Below, in pieces: positions 1-8,444 of a stretch of 64,000 nt of DNA. The position numbers were made by a program, and so were the translations under genes. This stretch comes from Novosphingobium sp. RL4 (GTDB lineage Bacteria > Pseudomonadota > Alphaproteobacteria > Sphingomonadales > Sphingomonadaceae). The stretch spans positions 310,001-374,000 of the forward strand of contig NZ_CP141945.1 of assembly GCF_035658495.1 (NCBI RefSeq), written 5' to 3'. Positions within the stretch are counted from its first letter, which is position 1, and every line of letters starts with the position of its first letter. The notes below the pieces were generated by a model, which saw only the letters and a program-made list of their open reading frames with translations, made no database searches and was not told where the DNA came from.

Positions 1-632
1 ACGTAGTTCACCAGCGAAAGGTTGGGCAGGAACTGGCCGAGATCGGTTTCGGTCGAAAGGGTCAGGAACCGCTCGGGATAAGTGAACCCGTCGAATTCGG
101 TGCCGAGCCACTTGCGCACGATGGAATTCGCACCGTCCGCGCCGATCAGGAAGTCGGCGCGGACGCGCTCGATCCCCATCGTCGTCTCCACGGCAAGGTC
201 CACGCCGTTCTCGTCCTGCACGAACGAAAGCAGGCGATTGCCGAAGCGGACATCGGCATTGGCGTGATTGTCCAGCCCCGATGCAAGCGCACGGGAAAGG
301 TGATACTGTTCGCACTGGATGCGGAAGGGATAGCGGGTGACGTCGTGCAGCTCGCTGAGATCGAACTCGATCACTTCGCCCGAAGCGCGGTCGCGCCACT
401 GATAGACGGGGGCCTTGAGGCCGGTTTCCAGCAGCATCGGCGTGATGCCGATATCGTCCAGCATTTCGAGCGTCGGCGGGTGGAAGGTCGAGGCGCGCAG
501 ATCCTGCGCACAGTCCTGTCCGGCTTCGAGCAGGATCACCGAGATACCCTGCTGCGCCAACAACGTCGCCATGACCGTGCCGACAGGGCCGGCACCGGCA
601 ATCGCTACCTGGCAACGATCTTTCACTGACAT
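1..632 (-). CDS. FAD-dependent monooxygenase, N-terminal part (C-terminus beyond the window)
   Basis: Read on the minus strand, an open frame starts with ATG at 632 and runs off the left edge, giving about 210 residues. The N-terminus carries a dinucleotide-binding loop (G13-A-G-P-V-G18), and further on lies the GADGANS motif of the PheA/TfdB (para-hydroxybenzoate hydroxylase-like) family, where it contacts FAD and NAD(P)H. Enzymes of this fold insert one oxygen atom into an aromatic or related ring in the cytoplasm. Only the FAD-binding half is present, so the substrate domain and any fused thioredoxin-like tail are unseen. It lies downstream of the minus-strand operon ending at 785, separated by about 150 bases, and may share its transcript. 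The family call is firm; the substrate is unknown. Confidence 0.88.
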   Translation of the reverse strand, partial: MSVKDRCQVAIAGAGPVGTVMATLLAQQGISVILLEAGQDCAQDLRASTFHPPTLEMLDDIGITPMLLETGLKAPVYQWRDRASGEVIEFDLSELHDVTRYPFRIQCEQYHLSRALASGLDNHANADVRFGNRLLSFVQDENGVDLAVETTMGIERVRADFLIGADGANSIVRKWLGTEFDGFTYPERFLTLSTETDLGQFLPNLSLVNY

Positions 633-741
633 TTGCGATGAAACTCCATTCAACGGGACCGACAGGCGTAAAAGCTGCCGTCCGGGCTTGCGGCGCCGAC
701 CGTGACTCTATCCGAGGCGCGGTGAGCGGGATCGGGGCTGC

Positions 742-777
742 GATGTTTGGGGTGATGTTTGGGGCGGTGTTCGGGCG
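742..777. repeat. three tandem 12-base units
   Basis: Two nearly identical units (GATGTTTGGGGT and GATGTTTGGGGC) are followed by a decayed third (GGTGTTCGGGCG), all in the gap between the hydrolase stop and the monooxygenase start. The function is unknown; it may simply be slippage. Confidence 0.6.
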
Positions 778-784
778 GCCCCGT

Positions 785-1780
785 TCAGGCTTTCGCGGCC
801 GGAACGGCAGCCGGTGTGACCTTGTCCAGCCAGCGTTTGAGGTCGCGGGTGAACTTCTCCGGGTTCTCCCACATCGGGAAGTGGCCGAGGTCGGGATATT
901 CGATCAGTTCGACCGGCGCATGCGTGAAGCGGGCGACCGAGGCCTTGGCCCCTTGCGAGATCACGTCGTCATAGCTGCACCATTGCAGCAGCACCGGCAC
1001 GCGCACCGTTTCCGCCACTGCTCCGACGTCCGAGGTCTTGAACGCCTTGACGTTGGCCTGAATGTACTGCGCCTGGCGGCCCAGCGCGCCGGGCAGGTTG
1101 TTCATGTCGTAAATCTGGTCGACCATGCGATCGGTCGGCACGAAGCCGGGGGGCGTGGTATCCTCCAGCATCAGCTTCCAGAACCAGTGCGAGCGCCAGT
1201 CCGGCAGCACCGCCTTGTGGAACGAGAGCATCCACGCCAGCCGCGGATCGACCTTGCGGGTCTGGCTCGGCCGTTCGAGCGGCAGCATCGAAAACGCCAT
1301 GGCCGTGGCGTGGCCCGGATAGGCGCGGTTGTATTCGAGCGCGACGTTCGATCCATTGGACGTGGCGACGACCGCGAACCTGTCATGGCCAAGCTGTTTC
1401 ATCAGCCCGTCCATGAGCTGCGCGGAACGCGGCGTGGAATAGACGCCCGAAGGATCGGGGCCGGTCAGCCCATAGGGCGACCAGTCGAAGCGGACCACGC
1501 GGTAGCGGTCCTTGAGACGCTCGGCAACGCCGTCCCATTCATGGAGATTGACGATCGAGCCGTGAAGCAGGACCACGACCGGCGCGCGCGCCGGGCCTTC
1601 CTCGCGCACGTGCATCCGCACACCGTCCACGGTGACGAAGCGCGAGGGGCCGTCGGCCCAGCGCTTTTCGAGTTCCGCCCGGTCGCTCGCGCCCGCTCCT
1701 GCCCGCAGGGCCAGCACGCTTCCACCGCCGACCAGCACCAACGCGCCAAGCGCGCCCAGAAGGATATGGCGCTTCTTCAT
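785..1780 (-). CDS. membrane-anchored alpha/beta-hydrolase
   Basis: 331 residues. An N-terminal hydrophobic segment (about residues 5-28, after MKKR) looks like an uncleaved signal anchor, so the catalytic domain probably faces the periplasm. The hydrolase fold is clear: oxyanion HG at 73-74, nucleophile S141 in an A-T-S-N-G elbow (Ala replaces the usual first Gly), acid D271 or D272, and H300 in LGHFPMWE. Family members hydrolyse esters, lactones or similar bonds; the substrate is unknown. It closely resembles the products at 10916-11896 and 12291-13250 (shared LREWD/LHEWD and YRVxRFDW blocks), so the three are paralogues. Its start overlaps the stop of the upstream LLM gene by four bases, which indicates translational coupling. 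Confidence 0.88.
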   Translation of the reverse strand: MKKRHILLGALGALVLVGGGSVLALRAGAGASDRAELEKRWADGPSRFVTVDGVRMHVREEGPARAPVVVLLHGSIVNLHEWDGVAERLKDRYRVVRFDWSPYGLTGPDPSGVYSTPRSAQLMDGLMKQLGHDRFAVVATSNGSNVALEYNRAYPGHATAMAFSMLPLERPSQTRKVDPRLAWMLSFHKAVLPDWRSHWFWKLMLEDTTPPGFVPTDRMVDQIYDMNNLPGALGRQAQYIQANVKAFKTSDVGAVAETVRVPVLLQWCSYDDVISQGAKASVARFTHAPVELIEYPDLGHFPMWENPEKFTRDLKRWLDKVTPAAVPAAKA

Positions 1781-3006
1781 GCCGCCACCGCCTCACGCGC
1801 GGGCAGGCCCAGCGTCTCGCGCAGGGTGCTGCCGGGATATTCGGTGCGCAGGCGTCCGCGCTGCTGGAGCAGCGGCACCACCTGTTCGACGAAGTCCTCA
1901 AGCCCGCCCGGCATGTAGCTGGGCTGGAGGGTGAAACCATCGCAGGCACCGGCATCGCGCCAGGCGATCATCATGTCCGCCATCTGCTCGGGCGTGCCGA
2001 GGAACACGTTATGGCCGCGCGGATGGCGCATGAAATTGGCCGCGAAATCGCCAAGCGGGGTGCCCTTCTCCTGCGCGGGGGTGATGGCGCGGGCGATGTC
2101 GGCCTTGGGCAGGATCGTCCGGTCGAGGATCGTGTCCACCGGGATCGCACCGGCAGGGTCGAAGGCGGTCAGGTCGCAGCCCAGCGATTCCGAGAGATAC
2201 TCGATGGCCAGCGCATCGTCGGCAAGATCGAGAATGGCGAGATGGTTGGCGCGCGCCTCCTCCTCGGTGCCGCCGAGCACGCAGGACAGGCCCGGCATGA
2301 TCCGCACACCGTCGGGATCGCGGCCCACGGCGGCGATGCGGGTGCGCAAGTCGCTGCGGAAATCCACGCCTGCCTCGATATTGGCGGCCGGACAGAAGAT
2401 CGCCTCGGCCGTGCGCGCCGCGAAATCGCGCCCGTCGGGTGACTGGCCCGCCTGGACGAGGACCGGGCGGCCCTGCGGCAGCAGCGGCCCTTCGCGGTCC
2501 ATCGCCGCCCAGAGTTCGCAGGCCTTGGCGACGACTTCCTTGGCGTGGCGATAGCGTTCGTCCTTCGGCGGCAGGTCGTCCTCGCCGAAGTTGGGGGCGG
2601 TGTCGGGGTGCGCGGTGGTCACGATGTTCCAGCCCGCGCGGCCGCCGGAAATACGCTCCATCGTGCCGAAGCGCTCGGCGAGCATTTCCGGGGTGTTGTA
2701 TGTCGTCGAAACCGTGGCGACGAGGCCGACGTGCTTCGTTACCGCCGCCATCGCGGTGAGCAGGCTGACGGGATCGAGCGTCGGCATCGCCATGCGCTCC
2801 GGCGTGCGACCACCCGCCCCGCGCGACTGAAGCTGGTCGCCGAAGACGATCGCGTCGAACATGCCCTGTTCGGCGAGTTTCGCGACGCGGGCGTAATAGT
2901 CCATCGAGAACACACCCGCCGGGTTCGCGCGCTCATGCATCCATCCACTCGGGAAGAAGCCGATGCCCTGAAGGAAGGCCCAGAGGTGAATTTGCTTGTC
3001 CATCAT
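1777..3006 (-). CDS. LLM-class flavin monooxygenase, NtaA/SnaA/DszA type
   Basis: 409 residues of the nitrilotriacetate/dibenzothiophene-sulfone monooxygenase branch of the luciferase-like family, which use reduced FMN supplied by a separate reductase. Diagnostic blocks are the HLWAF-type start, the SGGRAGWNIVTT segment, KDERY, RPVLVQAG and FAARTAEAIF, with a C-terminal LRETLGLP tail. The family usually has about 430-450 residues. Here the stretch between ELW and QGRPVLV is only about a dozen residues, where relatives carry roughly 40 (normally including DKASG and an EGxFFKVxGPL block), so a piece near the active-site insertion is missing. The gene overlaps its neighbours on both sides by four bases. 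No reductase gene is nearby. The substrate is unknown. Confidence 0.88.
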   Translation of the reverse strand: MMDKQIHLWAFLQGIGFFPSGWMHERANPAGVFSMDYYARVAKLAEQGMFDAIVFGDQLQSRGAGGRTPERMAMPTLDPVSLLTAMAAVTKHVGLVATVSTTYNTPEMLAERFGTMERISGGRAGWNIVTTAHPDTAPNFGEDDLPPKDERYRHAKEVVAKACELWAAMDREGPLLPQGRPVLVQAGQSPDGRDFAARTAEAIFCPAANIEAGVDFRSDLRTRIAAVGRDPDGVRIMPGLSCVLGGTEEEARANHLAILDLADDALAIEYLSESLGCDLTAFDPAGAIPVDTILDRTILPKADIARAITPAQEKGTPLGDFAANFMRHPRGHNVFLGTPEQMADMMIAWRDAGACDGFTLQPSYMPGGLEDFVEQVVPLLQQRGRLRTEYPGSTLRETLGLPAREAVAA

Positions 3007-3851
3007 GCGTTCTCCGGGATCACGGCGCCGCCGGGCTGGTTTGATGCGGTGGAAGGGATCGGCAGGCCAAGCCGCGCGCGCAGGTCGCCGCTCTCGGAGG
3101 GCCGCGCCGAAACGGGAGCGCCGAAGCGCGCGCCGATCACGGGAAGCTGTGACAGGGCGTCGGTCAGGGTGAAGTGCAGGCCGTCGATTTCACCGGCCTC
3201 GAAACGGGCCATCGGTTCGGCAGGATCGGCATCGGGCGCAACCTTGAGCAGCCGCTTGCTTGCCGGCGGCACGGGCTGTCCATCGGCAAACAGCGCGATA
3301 TCGGCATCAGCCACGGCGAGAGGGTCATCCCCGTCCACCACCAGCAGCGGATGGCCGAGCAACGGGCGCATGGCGTTGACGGGACCGGCCACCTTGAAGA
3401 AGGCGCCTTCGTAGTTCGAGGCGCTGACTTTCGACGCATCGAGATAGCGTCCGCTCGCCTTGTCGAGGATCAGCGTGTCGCTGCCCCAGCCATCCCACAG
3501 CGCGCGGGCGGCGCCGACCATGTCCTCGCCCATGCCTTGCGGCGCGCCTTCGGATACCACTGACCAGCCGGTGCGGCCCGCGCTCAGGAAATCGATGGCC
3601 GAAAGCGCCCGGGCAACGTGGAAGGGGTGCGCGTTCGACGCGGGAACCGTGGCGACGAGGCCGAGCCGCGAGGTCAGCGGCGCCGCCCATGCCAGCAGCA
3701 CTTGCGCATCGAAGGGACGCGCGCCGGAGCGGCCCATGACCAGCAGGTCGAGACCGGCCGCTTCGGCCGCGTACAGGATCGGCGCGGCGCTTTCGGGAAC
3801 GGCGAAGGCGACCTCGGCGATCGAGGCGGAGAGGATGAAAGGTCTGGTCAT
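3003..3851 (-). CDS. short LLM-class flavoprotein-like protein
   Basis: 282 residues; the ATG at 3851 overlaps the stop of the M24 peptidase gene by four bases. It aligns with the neighbouring long LLM protein: SAGRTGWSVVSE matches SGGRAGWNIVTT, and both end in an LRxxLGLP tail. It keeps the DKASG...EGAFFKVAGPVN segment that the long partner lacks, but is short through the rest of the barrel, with little between the HPLLVVDG strand and the tail. It may be a partner subunit, as LuxB is to LuxA, or a degenerate duplicate. A much longer open frame continues upstream to 4634, but that part only shadows the peptidase gene. The family is reasonably sure; activity is doubtful. Confidence 0.75.
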   Translation of the reverse strand: MTRPFILSASIAEVAFAVPESAAPILYAAEAAGLDLLVMGRSGARPFDAQVLLAWAAPLTSRLGLVATVPASNAHPFHVARALSAIDFLSAGRTGWSVVSEGAPQGMGEDMVGAARALWDGWGSDTLILDKASGRYLDASKVSASNYEGAFFKVAGPVNAMRPLLGHPLLVVDGDDPLAVADADIALFADGQPVPPASKRLLKVAPDADPAEPMARFEAGEIDGLHFTLTDALSQLPVIGARFGAPVSARPSESGDLRARLGLPIPSTASNQPGGAVIPENA

Positions 3852-5149
3852 ACGATGATCACCGGTTCGTGAAGGGGATGGATGGGTTCGCAGCCGGTCT
3901 CGGTAATGCGCACGAGGTCTTCGCAATGGGCCGAGCCGCCGATGCCGGTATCCAGCGTCGGGCAGTCGACCGAGAGGATCATGCCCGGCTCCAGCACGAT
4001 GTCCGGCTTGCGCCAGAAACCGCCGTGGACCTCGCCCGGCTCGTCGGTATGGGCCAGGCCGACGCTGTGCGGGCCGAAGCCGATGACAGCCTCGTATCCG
4101 GCCTTGCGAATGGCCGCTTCGCCCAGCATCGCGATCTCGGAATAACGCAGGCCCGGCCGCAGCTTCTCGCGCACCGCCTGCCAGCCGAAGGCGGCCGCCT
4201 GTGCCGCGCGGGCAGCGGCGCGGGTGGGCTCGCCGACGAAAACGGTGCGGGCGAAATCGCCGTGGTAACCAAGATACTTGCTCACCCCGTCGAGCATCAG
4301 CGTCTGCCCATCCGCCACCTCGATCCGCGACAGGTCCGAGGAGACCCGGTCGACATTGAGGAACACTGCCGTATTGCCGCGCGCGGCGGTTTCCATGCGG
4401 AACAGCGCCTGCAATTCGGCATGGCTGGCGCCGGCGCGGATCGCGCGGCCCACGGCATTGAGGGCATCGACGTTGGACTTCGCCGCGCGCGCCATCAGGG
4501 CGTGCTCCAGCGGCGATTTCACTAGGCGGATCTCGCGCAGTATATTGTCGGCCTGCACCAGTTCGCCGGGATGCTCGCGCCGCAGGGCGACTTCGGCGAT
4601 GACCCCGTGGTCGTAGCCGATCCGTCCCTGCCACAGGCCAAGACCGCGCATGGCCGCGGCGATGGCAGCCCCTGCATCCCCGCGCGCCGTCATGGCCCCG
4701 GCCTCACGCGCGGAAATCGCCTCGCGGTGAGCCTCGGCGGCGGTCGGAGGGCTGCTGGATCGGCGCGGCAGGACGGGCGTGTCCGGCACTTGCGCCGGGG
4801 TGTCGTCGCCCGCGTCTCCGAGCGTGTCGTAGAGCCAGACGGCCACGTCGTTGCGGCTGCGTCCGTCGGCCCAGCTATAGTGATGGAGGAAGCGGCTGGT
4901 GACGAGGCCCCACTGTCCGGGCCGCTCCCGCGCGATCAGTGCGAAAGTCCCCGGAGGCTGCCCGGGCCGGGTCCGCCCGATCTGCGGCCAGTGCCCCAGC
5001 GCGTGGAACACGTTCACGGGATCGCCCAGCACCAGGCCCGCCAGATCGTGCCGTTCCATCACGGCGATCGCACGGGCCAGATTGATCGGCCCCTCGCGCT
5101 CTAGCGCCGTCAGAAGCGCGCCGTCGTCAGGAAGGAAGGATGTGTCCAT
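3848..5149 (-). CDS. M24-family metallopeptidase (Xaa-Pro aminopeptidase/creatinase fold)
   Basis: 433 residues: an N-terminal creatinase-type domain (about 1-205) followed by a pita-bread catalytic domain. Metal-ligand candidates are D287 and D298 (in LDGVSKYLGYHGD), H361 in HSVGLAH, D394 in the ILSVDCP strand and E410 in HCED. The fourth position is normally Glu, so D394 is a conservative oddity. Members cleave Xaa-Pro peptides or, in the creatinase branch, a C-N bond in small molecules. Lying first in an operon of monooxygenases and a hydrolase, it may act on a small amide or amidine rather than a peptide; that is inference. Transcription probably starts in the 120-base gap shared with the divergent operon at 5270. 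Confidence 0.85.
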   Translation of the reverse strand: MDTSFLPDDGALLTALEREGPINLARAIAVMERHDLAGLVLGDPVNVFHALGHWPQIGRTRPGQPPGTFALIARERPGQWGLVTSRFLHHYSWADGRSRNDVAVWLYDTLGDAGDDTPAQVPDTPVLPRRSSSPPTAAEAHREAISAREAGAMTARGDAGAAIAAAMRGLGLWQGRIGYDHGVIAEVALRREHPGELVQADNILREIRLVKSPLEHALMARAAKSNVDALNAVGRAIRAGASHAELQALFRMETAARGNTAVFLNVDRVSSDLSRIEVADGQTLMLDGVSKYLGYHGDFARTVFVGEPTRAAARAAQAAAFGWQAVREKLRPGLRYSEIAMLGEAAIRKAGYEAVIGFGPHSVGLAHTDEPGEVHGGFWRKPDIVLEPGMILSVDCPTLDTGIGGSAHCEDLVRITETGCEPIHPLHEPVIIV

Positions 5150-5269
5150 GACGGCGATTATGAACCCCGCCGCCGAGCAATCCGGGGTGGGGGGATAAAA
5201 CTATTCGCCTGCCGATCAAGTTTGCATGGAGGGGCGGCGGGTGACCGGCCTGCGATAGCCTCGGCCCCC
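5150..5269. promoter_or_regulatory. divergent promoter region between two operons
   Basis: The only gap between the minus operon (1-5149) and the plus operon (5270-13250), so both promoters should lie here or just inside the genes. It contains an A/T-rich patch around 5195-5225 in otherwise GC-rich DNA. I could not identify a clear operator. Confidence 0.5.
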
Positions 5270-6142
5270 ATGAACGAACCCGAGATTCCCGATACCCTTC
5301 AGATCGAGCGCGCCTTCGTCCGGCTGGATGAGGGGCAGGTTCACTTGCGCCGCCTGCCCGCGGCCGATGCCGCGCACCGGCCCTTGCTCCTGCTTCACGC
5401 CTCGCCCGCGTCCTCATGGTTCATGCAGGACCTGATGACGGCCCTTCGCGCGGCGGGATACCTGGGCGAGATCGTCGCGCCCGATACGCTCGGCAACGGC
5501 GATTCCGCCGCCCCCGGACCTGCCGAGCCCGACATCGCCTATTTCGCGGATTCCGTGGACCGCCTGTGCAACGCACTGGGCTTCGGAGCGGTCGATGCCT
5601 ACGGCACGCACACCGGCGCCCGCATCGCCTGCGAGCTTGCCGCCGGCCATCCCGCCCGCGTGCACCGCCTCGTGCTGGACGGCATCACCGAATACGAGGA
5701 CGATCTGCGCGAAGCGGTGATCGCCAATTACGCCCCCGTGGTCGAGCCGGACGAATATGGCCGCCACCTGGTCTGGGCGTTCAACTTCTGCCGCGACCAG
5801 GCGCTGTTCTTCCCCCATTTCATGAAGGATGCGGAACATCGGCTTTCCGTGCCGATGCCGCCGCCGCAAGTGCTGCACCGGATCACGCTGGACGTGCTCA
5901 AGGCGCTCGACACTTATCCCAAGCCCTACATCGCAGCGTTCCGCTACCGCGCGTTCGAGCGCATGGCCCGGATCGCAGCGCCCACGCTGCTGCTCAAGCC
6001 CGAGACCGAACTGGCCCTGCTCAATGCCTCGGTGAAGACCGCGCTTGGCCTGCTGGCCGACGGGCATGAGGCGGCAACCGGCGGATCACCCGCAGCCAAG
6101 GCCGCCGCCATGGCCAAATTCCTCAAGAGGCAGCTACCATGA
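5270..6142 (+). CDS. alpha/beta-hydrolase-fold protein with His at the nucleophile position
   Basis: 290 residues from the ATG at 5270; an in-frame TTG at 5222 is a weaker alternative, and neither has a strong ribosome-binding site. The fold is recognisable: the LLLLHASPASSW oxyanion strand, then PDTLGNGDS, and an elbow of YGTHTGARIA at 111-120. In that elbow the normal Ser/Asp/Cys is replaced by H114 (G-T-H-T-G). The only GH near the C-terminus is G265-H266, in an unusual context. No signal peptide, so cytoplasmic. The same substitution occurs in the gene at 7536, two genes on. Either the chemistry is non-hydrolytic or the protein is a non-enzymatic binder. It overlaps the next gene by four bases. 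Confidence 0.8.
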   Translation: MNEPEIPDTLQIERAFVRLDEGQVHLRRLPAADAAHRPLLLLHASPASSWFMQDLMTALRAAGYLGEIVAPDTLGNGDSAAPGPAEPDIAYFADSVDRLCNALGFGAVDAYGTHTGARIACELAAGHPARVHRLVLDGITEYEDDLREAVIANYAPVVEPDEYGRHLVWAFNFCRDQALFFPHFMKDAEHRLSVPMPPPQVLHRITLDVLKALDTYPKPYIAAFRYRAFERMARIAAPTLLLKPETELALLNASVKTALGLLADGHEAATGGSPAAKAAAMAKFLKRQLP

Positions 6143-7539
6143 AGATGTCGGTTTCGAAGGATAGCCGGGCCGATGTCCGGTTAAGTGTCAGGACCTGCCT
6201 CGGCTTTGGGATCGGCACGGTGGGCGTGTCGATCATGCTCAACACCGTGACCACCTACTTCCCCGCGCTGATGTCCACCGTGCTGGGCCAGTCGCCCGAG
6301 ATCGCCGGCTACCTGCTGATGATCTCCAAGCTGGCCGACGCGGTGATCGACGTCGCCATCGGCAGCCTGTCCGACCGCGCCCGCACCCGCTGGGGCCGGC
6401 GCAAGCCGTTCCTCCTGGGAGGAGCGCTGCTTTCGGCGGTCTCGTTCGTGATGCTGTTCGCACCGCCGGTCCTGTCCGAAGGGGCACTGCTGCTCTGGAT
6501 GATCGCGGGGCTGGTGATCTATTCCACCGCCTATTCGCTGTTCAACGTGCCCTACATGGCCCTGCCCGCCGAACTGACCGACGGCTTCCACGAACGCACG
6601 CGCCTGATCTCGTTCCGCACCGTGTTCGTCTCGATCGGCCAGCTTCTGGCGATGGCGGGCACCGCGTGGCTGATCCAGAGCGGCGGCGCGGGCCGTTCCG
6701 GCTTCGCCACCATGGGCGTGGTCATGGCGCTCATCATCGGCGGATCGATGACGGCGACGGCGCTCGCCGTTCCGGTGAAGCACGGTACCGCGCCGGGTTC
6801 CGGCAAGCACCTGCCCGGTCCGGCGCAGCTTCGCGCGATCGCCCGCAACCGGCCCTTCATGATGCTGCTGGGCGCCAAGGTGTTCCAGTTCCTCTCCTTC
6901 GCCTCGGTCGCCTCGACGATGCTGCTGTTCATGCTCAACGTCGTGGGCGTGGGCTACAACGGCCAGATCGCCTTTGCCGTGACCCAGAACGTCGTCACCG
7001 CGCTGGTTATGCCGCTGTGGGTCTGGACCGGAAAGCGCTTCGGCAAGCGCCGCACGTATCTGGCGGGCGTCGTGCTGTTCTGCATGACCACGCTAAGCTG
7101 GCTCCTGGCCGACCATTCGATCACCACGACCGGTATCGTCCTGCGCGGTATCGGCGGCGGCCTCGGCTCGGGCGCGATCATCCTGATGTCGATCTCGATG
7201 CTGGGCGACACCCAGGCCTATGACCGCCTGCTGACCGGCGAGGCGCGCGAGGGCCTGCTCTCCAGCGCCATAGCCGTGATCGAGAAAGTCAGCTTCGCGC
7301 TCGGCGTGGCGGTGCTGGGCGTGTTCCTTCACGCGCTGGGCTACGTGCCGACCACCGGCGGCGCCATCGTCGCCCAGCCCGCCAGCGCGATGCTGGCGCT
7401 GAAGCTCGGATTCTCGGTGATCCCGGCGGTCATGTTCGCAATCAACGGCCTGTTCCTCTGGGCATACGACCTTGACGAGGACAAGCTCGCCGCCGCGCGC
7501 CTGGAGACTTCCGAAGGCCTTGGGAACGCAGTGGCATGA
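6139..7539 (+). CDS. GPH-family (MFS_2) symporter
   Basis: 466 residues with about twelve hydrophobic segments. The loop after helix 2 reads SKLADAVIDVAIGSLSDR, followed by RTRWGRRKPFLL, the signature of glycoside-pentoside-hexuronide:cation symporters (MelB-like). These import sugars, glycosides and, in sphingomonads, other carbon compounds across the inner membrane with H+ or Na+. It sits between the two His-elbow hydrolase-fold genes and overlaps both by four bases, so it probably imports their substrate. Two further GPH genes lie at 21138 and 30913. The family is certain; the substrate is unknown. Confidence 0.9.
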   Translation: MKMSVSKDSRADVRLSVRTCLGFGIGTVGVSIMLNTVTTYFPALMSTVLGQSPEIAGYLLMISKLADAVIDVAIGSLSDRARTRWGRRKPFLLGGALLSAVSFVMLFAPPVLSEGALLLWMIAGLVIYSTAYSLFNVPYMALPAELTDGFHERTRLISFRTVFVSIGQLLAMAGTAWLIQSGGAGRSGFATMGVVMALIIGGSMTATALAVPVKHGTAPGSGKHLPGPAQLRAIARNRPFMMLLGAKVFQFLSFASVASTMLLFMLNVVGVGYNGQIAFAVTQNVVTALVMPLWVWTGKRFGKRRTYLAGVVLFCMTTLSWLLADHSITTTGIVLRGIGGGLGSGAIILMSISMLGDTQAYDRLLTGEAREGLLSSAIAVIEKVSFALGVAVLGVFLHALGYVPTTGGAIVAQPASAMLALKLGFSVIPAVMFAINGLFLWAYDLDEDKLAAARLETSEGLGNAVA

Positions 7540-8444
7540 CCCGATCCCCGAACAGCGGAGATTCCTCTTTGGCCGCGCAAGGTGCGCAAAGCAGCGAGCA
7601 TTCTGCCTTCATGACCGACACACCCTCGATCCGCCGTGCCTATACCACCTGCCGCCACGGCCAGATGCATTATCGCACCGCCGGGGCCGCACAGGCCGGA
7701 CGCACGCCCATCGTGCTGCTGCACCAGAACCCCTCGTCTTCCTACGAGTACGAGGCCCTGATCCGCGAACTGGCGACCGACCGGCTCGTGATCTCCTTCG
7801 ACACGCCGGGCTACGGCATGTCCGACGCGCCGCCCGCGCCGCCGGGGATGGCGGGCTATGCCGCCGCCTTCTCGGACGCGCTCGATGCGCTGGAGGCCGA
7901 CGGCGTGCTCACCGGCAAGGTCGATCTCTACGGCTTCCACACCGGCACGCTGCTGTCCTGCGAACTGGCCATCGCCCGCCCGGACAAGGTCCGCGCATTG
8001 GGGCTGACCGGCATTCCGATGTTCGATCCGGCCACCCTTGCCGCCAAGCTCGAAGAAGCGCGCAATTTCCCGGAGCCGGACGAAAGCGGCGAAGTGATCC
8101 TCGGCCTGCTTGGCAGGCTCTGGGGCTATATCGTCACCAACCGCGATCCCGCACAGCCGCTCGACAAGGCGGTGTGGAACTTCGCCGACAAATCGCGCGT
8201 GCTGCACCGTTTCACCTGGGCCTACAGCGGCGTCTGGTCGTGGGATTTCTCGCGCCTCGGCCTCGTAACCCAGCCTGCCGTGCTCGTGCAGACGGCGGAA
8301 GACCTTCTCGAAGTGTCCCTCCAGGCCGCCGCGCGCATGCCGGACTGCCGGACGGTCCAGCTTCTCGATCTCGACAAAGACATTTTCGATCTTGCCCCGG
8401 AGCGTATTGCCCATGAACTGCGTGACTTCCTTGACCGCCTCTGA
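7536..8444 (+). CDS. alpha/beta-hydrolase-fold protein with His at the nucleophile position
   Basis: 302 residues from the ATG at 7536, which overlaps the symporter stop by four bases; an ATG at 7611 would remove 25 poorly conserved residues and may be the true start. The oxyanion strand is IVLLHQNPSSS, then FDTPGYGMSD, and the elbow is LYGFHTGTLL with H135 where the nucleophile belongs. The usual C-terminal GH is also missing: the matching segment reads LLDLDKDIFDL. Two of the three canonical triad positions are therefore changed, and ordinary serine-hydrolase activity is unlikely. It is cytoplasmic, with no signal peptide. It is a relative of the product at 5270. Confidence 0.8.
   Translation: MTRSPNSGDSSLAAQGAQSSEHSAFMTDTPSIRRAYTTCRHGQMHYRTAGAAQAGRTPIVLLHQNPSSSYEYEALIRELATDRLVISFDTPGYGMSDAPPAPPGMAGYAAAFSDALDALEADGVLTGKVDLYGFHTGTLLSCELAIARPDKVRALGLTGIPMFDPATLAAKLEEARNFPEPDESGEVILGLLGRLWGYIVTNRDPAQPLDKAVWNFADKSRVLHRFTWAYSGVWSWDFSRLGLVTQPAVLVQTAEDLLEVSLQAAARMPDCRTVQLLDLDKDIFDLAPERIAHELRDFLDRL

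Noticed and set aside
638..1918. Long plus-strand open frame opposite the hydrolase and LLM genes
   Set aside because: Arg/His-rich translation with no domain; it is antisense to a clear hydrolase with an intact triad. High GC produces such frames throughout the window.
3852..4634. N-terminal extension of the short LLM frame
   Set aside because: The extension is an out-of-frame shadow of the M24 peptidase; the ATG at 3851 with its four-base overlap is the better start.
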